Origin: Streptomyces sp. YS415
Lineage (GTDB): Bacteria; Actinomycetota; Actinomycetes; Streptomycetales; Streptomycetaceae
Assembly (NCBI RefSeq): GCF_023544665.1
Contig: NZ_JAMJFL010000005.1
Location: 186,001-250,000 of the forward strand
Reading direction: 5' to 3'
DNA: 64,000 nt
Positions 60,314-64,000 of this stretch are shown here, in pieces. Below the pieces are notes generated by a model. It had not been told where the DNA came from. It was given only the letters and a program-made list of their open reading frames with translations, and searched no databases. The translations under genes were made by a program, and so were the position numbers. Position 1 is the first letter of the stretch. Each line of letters starts with the position of its first letter.

Positions 60314-60808
60314 ATGGATCTTCGGGGGCGCAAACTCAAGTTCGCAGCGGTGACGACCATGGTGGTGCTGGCGCTGTCCGGCTTCTCGTCGGGCCGCGGC
60401 ACCGGCGGCAGCGGCGGGGACGGTGACTCGGGCGGCGGGTGCAGCAGCTCCGGCCAGGACCACGACGGTTCGTCCTCGCGCCAGGACGACGACCACGACG
60501 GCTCCGGCTCGGGCGGCTCCGGTTCCGCCGAGGTGGTCCAGGACAGCACGGTGGAGCTGGTGAGCTGCGCGACCGAGGCGGACCCGTACGCGGTCGTCGA
60601 GGTCAGCAACCCGAACGGCGTCAGCGACCGGGTCACCGTTGTCGTCCACTTCCTGGACGACCGGTCCGCCGTGGTCGATCTGCGGACCGTGGAGCAGGTC
60701 GTCCCCGCTAACGAGACGGTGTCGGTGCAGGTCGACCTCCCCGACGCGGCCGTGGCGGCCCGGGTCGACCACTGCGAGGCCGACCTGATGCCCGGCACGA
60801 CCGGTTGA
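60314..60808 (+). CDS. Small exported protein with low-complexity Gly/Ser/Asp linker
   Basis: 164 residues from ATG at 60314. The first 30 residues look like a signal sequence (RGRKLKFAAVTTMVVLALSGFSSG). No lipobox Cys is placed correctly, so it is secreted rather than a lipoprotein. Residues about 30-75 are almost only G/S/D/H/Q. The C-terminal 90 residues (VELVSCATEADPYAVVEVSNPNGVSDRVTVVVHFLDD in segments, ending DHCEAD with a second Cys) form an Ig-like beta domain. It adjoins afsK, as does SCO4424. Function unknown. Confidence 0.65.
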   Translation: MDLRGRKLKFAAVTTMVVLALSGFSSGRGTGGSGGDGDSGGGCSSSGQDHDGSSSRQDDDHDGSGSGGSGSAEVVQDSTVELVSCATEADPYAVVEVSNPNGVSDRVTVVVHFLDDRSAVVDLRTVEQVVPANETVSVQVDLPDAAVAARVDHCEADLMPGTTG

Positions 60809-60814
60809 CGGCCC

Positions 60815-61588
60815 TCACCTCACCCGAGGGCTCCCGGTCCGTCGCCCCGCGAACAGCTCCGCCTGCCGCTCGGCGGGCGCGTTCCCGAGCGCGATGAGCT
60901 GCGGGGCCTGGGCGAAGGCCGGGGCGCGGGCCGCCTCCTGGGCCGCCCACAGGGCACGGACGGTGCCCTGGACGGCCTCGGTGGGGTGGCCGGCGATGAC
61001 ACCGGCGCACTGCAGTGCGGCAGCCAAGTGTCCGCCCTCCTCCGTGACTTCGGAGACCAGACCCACCTCGTGGGCCCGCCGGGCGGAGATCCGCTCGGCG
61101 GTGCCCATGAGCATCATCCGCGCGACCTCGCCCGCGGGCATCCGCTGCGCCATCAGCGCCGACTCGTAGGCGCTGACCATGCCGTAGGTCGTGTGCGGGT
61201 CGAAGAAGGCGGCCGTGGGGTCGGCGACCACGAAGTCGCACTCGCCCAGCAGGTAGAAGGCCCCGCCGCAGGCCATCCCCCGCACCGCCGCGACGACCGG
61301 CTTCCACAGGTCGTTGGACTTGGGCCCGATCCTCAGCAGCGGATCGTCCTGCGAGTACGGCGAGTTCGGCTGCGGCACCACGGCATCCCGGTCGATCCCG
61401 GTGCAGAAGGCCCGCTCCCCGGCGCCGGTGAGCACCAGCGCGCGCACGGAGTCGTCGAACCGGAACGCCCGCCAGGTGTCGGCGAGTTCCCGTGCCGTGG
61501 CCAGGTCGATGGCGTTGAGCCGCTCGGGCCGGTTCAGGGTGACGACGGCGACGCCGCTGTCCGGGTCGGCGCGGACGCGCAGGTTCAC
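60815..61588 (-). CDS. Enoyl-CoA hydratase-like protein
   Basis: 257 residues from GTG at 61588 in a 4-bp overlap with the DUF35 stop. A crotonase fold: AVVTLNRPERLNAIDLATARELADTWR, AFCTGIDRDAVVPQ near residue 68 (oxyanion loop), GGAFYLLGECDFVVADPTAAFFDPHTTYG near 112. The position of the usual catalytic glutamate reads FDPHTTYGM, so a typical hydratase mechanism is unlikely. It may be an EchA-like isomerase or hydrolase for a large acyl-CoA. Third gene of a unit with the DUF35 and pseudo-thiolase genes. Confidence 0.85.
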   Translation of the reverse strand: MNLRVRADPDSGVAVVTLNRPERLNAIDLATARELADTWRAFRFDDSVRALVLTGAGERAFCTGIDRDAVVPQPNSPYSQDDPLLRIGPKSNDLWKPVVAAVRGMACGGAFYLLGECDFVVADPTAAFFDPHTTYGMVSAYESALMAQRMPAGEVARMMLMGTAERISARRAHEVGLVSEVTEEGGHLAAALQCAGVIAGHPTEAVQGTVRALWAAQEAARAPAFAQAPQLIALGNAPAERQAELFAGRRTGSPRVR

Positions 61589-62001
61589 GGCCGCTCCAGG
61601 ACCCACTGCGGAAGCCCGCCGGGAGCGAAGACGACCTGCACCCGGGCCCCGATGCGCACCCGCTCCGGCGGCAGGGAGCCGAGCGGCTCACCGGCGCGGC
61701 CGACGAGGTTGCCGACGAGGCGGATCCGGGGCGCGTCGACGAGTTCGACGAGCACGACGTTGTACGGCGCCCGCGCCGCGTACTCCGGCAGCAGGGGCGG
61801 GTGCGGGACGACGTAGGACCAGATGCGGCCGTGTCCCTTCACGGGCCGCCATTCGCTCCCGAAGGACCGGCAGTGCGGGCAGCACGGCCGGGGCGGGAAG
61901 CGCGGCTCGCCGCAGTCGGCGCAGGTCTGCACGCGGAGTTCACCGCGGGCGGCGTACCGCCAGAAGGGGGCGCCGTCGGCGTCGGTGACGGGGGAGAGCA
62001 T
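61585..62001 (-). CDS. DUF35 Zn-ribbon/OB-fold protein, partner of the pseudo-thiolase
   Basis: 138 residues with the FWRYAARGELRVQTCADCGEPRFPPRPCCPHC zinc ribbon in segments (two CxxC pairs) and an OB-fold (IWSYVVPHPPLLPEYAARAPYNVVLVELVDAPRIRLVGNLVG in segments). It is encoded 6 bp downstream of the pseudo-thiolase gene, the usual arrangement for Ltp2-ChsH2-type complexes in which the DUF35 domain is needed for aldolase activity. This is the best in-window example of the pair. Confidence 0.9.
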   Translation of the reverse strand: MLSPVTDADGAPFWRYAARGELRVQTCADCGEPRFPPRPCCPHCRSFGSEWRPVKGHGRIWSYVVPHPPLLPEYAARAPYNVVLVELVDAPRIRLVGNLVGRAGEPLGSLPPERVRIGARVQVVFAPGGLPQWVLERP

Positions 62002-62007
62002 CCTGGA

Positions 62008-63156
62008 TCAACTCCTCAGGAGCAGCGCGGAGGTGGGCACGCCCTCGCCGGCGGTGACGAGGCAGGCGGCGGCGCCGGGTACCTGGGCGGTGCTGGTGCC
62101 GCGGAGCTGCTTGACGCCCTCGGTGATGAGGTTGAAGCCGTGGACGTACGCCTCGGAGAGGCCGCCGCCCCCGGTGTTCAGGGGCAGCCGTCCGCCGATC
62201 TCCAGGGCGCCGCCCTCGGTGTACGCCCCGCCCTCCCCGCGTCCGCAGAAGCCGTAGCCCTCCAGGGAAAGCGGGACGAGCGGGGTGAAGGCGTCGTAGA
62301 TCTGGGCGACGTCGATGTCCTGCGGGGTGAGGTCGGCGTGCTTCCACAGGTGCCGGGCGGCGGTCCAGGCGGGGCCGGTGAGGGGGTCGTCGTTCCAGTA
62401 GTTGACCATGCCGTGGTGCTGGGCGGGCAGGCCCTGGGCGGCGGAGTGGACGTAGACGGGCCGCCGGGCGCAGTCCCGGGCCCGCTCGCTGCTGACCACG
62501 ACACAGGCCAGCGCGCCGTCCGTCTCCAGGCAGTTGTCGTAGAGGCAGAGGGGTTCGCTGATCCAGCGGGAGGTCATGTACATCTCGCGGGTGAGCGGGC
62601 GGTCGTACATGATCGCGGCCGGGTTCTGGTTGGCGCGGTTGCGGCAGGCCAGGGCGACGTTGAACAGGTGGTCGCGGGTGGTGCCGTACTCGTGCATGTG
62701 GCGGCGCGCCAGCATGGCTATCTCGTCGACCGGGCGCAGCAGCCCGAAGGGCCGGGTCCACTGCGCGGGGGTGGGGAGTTGGACTCGGGTGTCGGTCCAG
62801 GGCCTCGGCCCGCTGCCCCGCTTGCGTGAGCGCCAGGCGACGCCGACCGTGGCCTGGCCGGCCGCGATGGCGGCGGCGAGGTGGGCGACGGTGGCGCACG
62901 AACCGCCGCCGCCGTAGCCGACCTTGCTGAAGAAGGTGAGGTCACCGAGGCCGACCGCCTTGGCCAGCTCCACCTCGTCCGTCTCCTCCATGGTGTAGGA
63001 GGCGAGCGCGTCGACCTCGCCCGGCGCGATCCCGGCGTCGTCGAGCGCGGCCAGGACGGCCCGGCAGGCGAGGGTGCGCTCGTCCTCGGGGAGTTGCTTG
63101 GCGAAGGCGGTCTGCCCGATGCCCACGATGGCGGTGGCGTCCTTGATCCCGGCCAT
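62008..63156 (-). CDS. Ltp-like pseudo-thiolase
   Basis: 382 residues. Thiolase-like core (AIVGIGQTAFAKQLPEDERTLACRAVLAALDDAGI in segments, GYGFCGRGEGGAYTEGG, NTGGGGLSEAYVHGFNLITEG). The nucleophile position is Gly (VGYGGGSCATV; the nearby Cys is four residues off), and the C-terminal catalytic His/Cys motifs of thiolases are replaced (SEAYVHG). It therefore probably acts as an Ltp2-type aldolase or an acyl-carrying protein rather than a thiolase. Operators H1 and H2 lie upstream; H1 is 23 bp from its ATG. Confidence 0.85.
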   Translation of the reverse strand: MAGIKDATAIVGIGQTAFAKQLPEDERTLACRAVLAALDDAGIAPGEVDALASYTMEETDEVELAKAVGLGDLTFFSKVGYGGGGSCATVAHLAAAIAAGQATVGVAWRSRKRGSGPRPWTDTRVQLPTPAQWTRPFGLLRPVDEIAMLARRHMHEYGTTRDHLFNVALACRNRANQNPAAIMYDRPLTREMYMTSRWISEPLCLYDNCLETDGALACVVVSSERARDCARRPVYVHSAAQGLPAQHHGMVNYWNDDPLTGPAWTAARHLWKHADLTPQDIDVAQIYDAFTPLVPLSLEGYGFCGRGEGGAYTEGGALEIGGRLPLNTGGGGLSEAYVHGFNLITEGVKQLRGTSTAQVPGAAACLVTAGEGVPTSALLLRS

Positions 63157-63179
63157 GCTGCCCCTCCCGTTCGGCGTCG

Positions 63180-63194
63180 CTGACAGGTCGTCAG
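63180..63194. promoter_or_regulatory. CTGACG-N3-CGTCAG operator, site H1 (one mismatch)
   Basis: CTGACA-GGT-CGTCAG, 23 bp upstream of the pseudo-thiolase ATG (minus strand). Confidence 0.65.
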
Positions 63195-63206
63195 GTTATA
63201 GCTAAT

Positions 63207-63221
63207 CTGACGGGTAGTCAG
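63207..63221. promoter_or_regulatory. CTGACG-N3-CGTCAG operator, site H2 (one mismatch)
   Basis: CTGACG-GGT-AGTCAG, 20 bp upstream of the CoA ligase GTG at 63242. It serves the other side of the divergent pair. Confidence 0.65.
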
Positions 63222-63241
63222 CTAGTGGTGGGGAGGCCGTT

Positions 63242-64000
63242 GTGCGCGGTGACATGGAGTGGGGCAGCATTCCGGGGCTCGTCCGGTACGCGGCCGAGCG
63301 GTACGCCGACGCCGAGGCGGTGGTGGAGGGCCGTACCCGGATCTCCTACGCCGACCTGGGCGAGCGGGTCTCGCGGTCCACGGCGGCGTGCCTCGCGCAC
63401 GGCATCCGGCCGGGGGACCGGGTGGCGATCTGGGCGCCGAACTCCCTGGACTGGATCGTGGCGGCGCTGGGCGCGGTGTCGGCGGGGGCGGTCCTTGTGC
63501 CGCTGAACACCCGGTTCAAGGGGACCGAGGCGGCGGACGTGCTGCGGCGCAGCGGGGCGCGGCTGCTGTTCGTGACGGGGACCTTCCTGGGGACCTCCTA
63601 CGTCGCCTCGCTGCGGCGGGCAGGGCCGGCGTCGCTGCCCGCGCTGGAGCGGGTGGTGGTGCTCGCGGACGACGCGCCGGACTTCTTCACGACCTGGAAG
63701 GACTTCCTGGCGGCCGGGGAGGGGCTGGCGGGCGACCCGGCCGACGTGGGCCCTTCGTCGCCGTCGGACATCGTCTACACCTCCGGTACGACGGGCAGCC
63801 CGAAGGGGGCGGTGATCACACACGGCCAGACCCTGCGGGCGTACGGGATCTGGAGCGACCTGGCGGGGCTGCGCCCGGGCGACCGCTATCTGATCGTGAA
63901 CCCCTTCTTCCACACCTTCGGCTGGAAGGCCGGGGTGATCGCCAGCCTGATGCGCGGGGCGACGATGATCCCGCAGCCGGTGTTCACCGTGGACACGGTG
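63242..64000 (+). CDS. AMP-forming acyl-CoA ligase, 3' partial (FadD3-like)
   Basis: GTG at 63242, 5 bp after GGGGAGG, opens a frame of 253 codons that is still open at the window end. The visible half has the N-terminal adenylate-forming domain: YADLGERVSRSTAACLAHGIRPGDRVAIWAPNSLDWI in segments, LVPLNTRFKGTEAADVL, DIVYTSGTTGSPKGAVITHG near residue 176, and YLIVNPFFHTFGWKAG. It resembles FadD3, the CoA ligase of the steroid acid HIP, and FadD17/19 side-chain ligases. The substrate remains undetermined. Divergent from the pseudo-thiolase/DUF35/hydratase operon, with an operator for each side. Confidence 0.87.
   Translation, partial: MRGDMEWGSIPGLVRYAAERYADAEAVVEGRTRISYADLGERVSRSTAACLAHGIRPGDRVAIWAPNSLDWIVAALGAVSAGAVLVPLNTRFKGTEAADVLRRSGARLLFVTGTFLGTSYVASLRRAGPASLPALERVVVLADDAPDFFTTWKDFLAAGEGLAGDPADVGPSSPSDIVYTSGTTGSPKGAVITHGQTLRAYGIWSDLAGLRPGDRYLIVNPFFHTFGWKAGVIASLMRGATMIPQPVFTVDTV

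Noticed and set aside
1-64000. tRNA, rRNA, CRISPR, integrase or phage genes
   Set aside because: None recognised; no cloverleaf-type tRNA with expected ends, no regular spacer array, no recombinase or phage motifs.

Overview
This window reads as high-GC Streptomyces chromosome (core or near-core). The support is strong third-position GC bias, frequent GTG starts, 1-13 bp ATGA/GTGA-type overlaps, and recognisable Streptomyces genes: a DmdR1-type iron regulator, an UPF0309 SIS protein, and an AfsK kinase directly preceded by a KbpA-like gene. From memory, the order resembles S. coelicolor SCO4380-SCO4424 (cinnamate:CoA ligase SCO4383, UPF0309 SCO4393, dmdR1 SCO4394, kbpA SCO4422, afsK SCO4423). 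That comparison is recall, not a search. I saw no rRNA, tRNA, CRISPR array, prophage or replication origin.

Layout. (1) 1-9.2 kb: one co-directional operon of a 5'-truncated AtuA-family gene, acyl-CoA carboxylase beta and alpha subunits, acyl-CoA dehydrogenase, cinnamate/coumarate-type CoA ligase, enoyl-CoA hydratase and a TetR regulator. (2) 9.2-16.7 kb: pdxH, a second citrate synthase, a GNAT, a PAS/GAF sensor, a SIS-domain protein with a DasR-like site, dmdR1, and a TTA-containing alpha/beta hydrolase-fold protein without its nucleophile. (3) 16.7-29.7 kb: an ABC exporter, a 202-bp MITE-like element sitting in the stop codon of a prim-pol-domain gene, an NsdA-like regulator, a repeat-rich membrane protein, a solute-binding lipoprotein, purU, an ECF sigma/zinc anti-sigma pair, a STAS anti-sigma antagonist and an EF-hand protein. 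(4) 29.7-54.9 kb: a large catabolic block of acyl-CoA ligases, heteromeric-type acyl-CoA dehydrogenases, SDR, Zn-ADH, hydratase, flavin reductase, NDP-forming ligase, flavoprotein monooxygenase, DoxX, DUF35 and an Ltp-like pseudo-thiolase. It is interrupted by unrelated genes such as GNATs and PNPOx proteins. (5) 54.9-60.8 kb: LysE/Lrp, TetR, kbpA-like, afsK and a small exported protein. (6) 60.8-64 kb: a second catabolic block of hydratase, DUF35, Ltp-like pseudo-thiolase and a CoA ligase cut by the window end.

The main discovery candidate is a regulon. A palindrome of form CTGACG-N3-CGTCAG, perfect or with one arm mismatch, lies in six intergenic regions (ten sites, 31227-63221). Each is within about 3-50 bp of start codons of acyl-CoA catabolic genes. 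It ties regions 4 and 6 together as one dispersed system for activation and beta-oxidation of an unidentified, possibly steroid- or terpenoid-like, carboxylic acid. Steroid-ring genes (KstD, KshAB, HsaC/D) are not visible. Two Ltp-like proteins lacking the thiolase cysteine, two DUF35 partners and paired alpha/beta-type acyl-CoA dehydrogenases resemble actinobacterial steroid side-chain removal.

Limits: all homology is by eye. Starts were chosen from ribosome-binding sites, overlaps and family N-termini. Regulatory sites are pattern-based.
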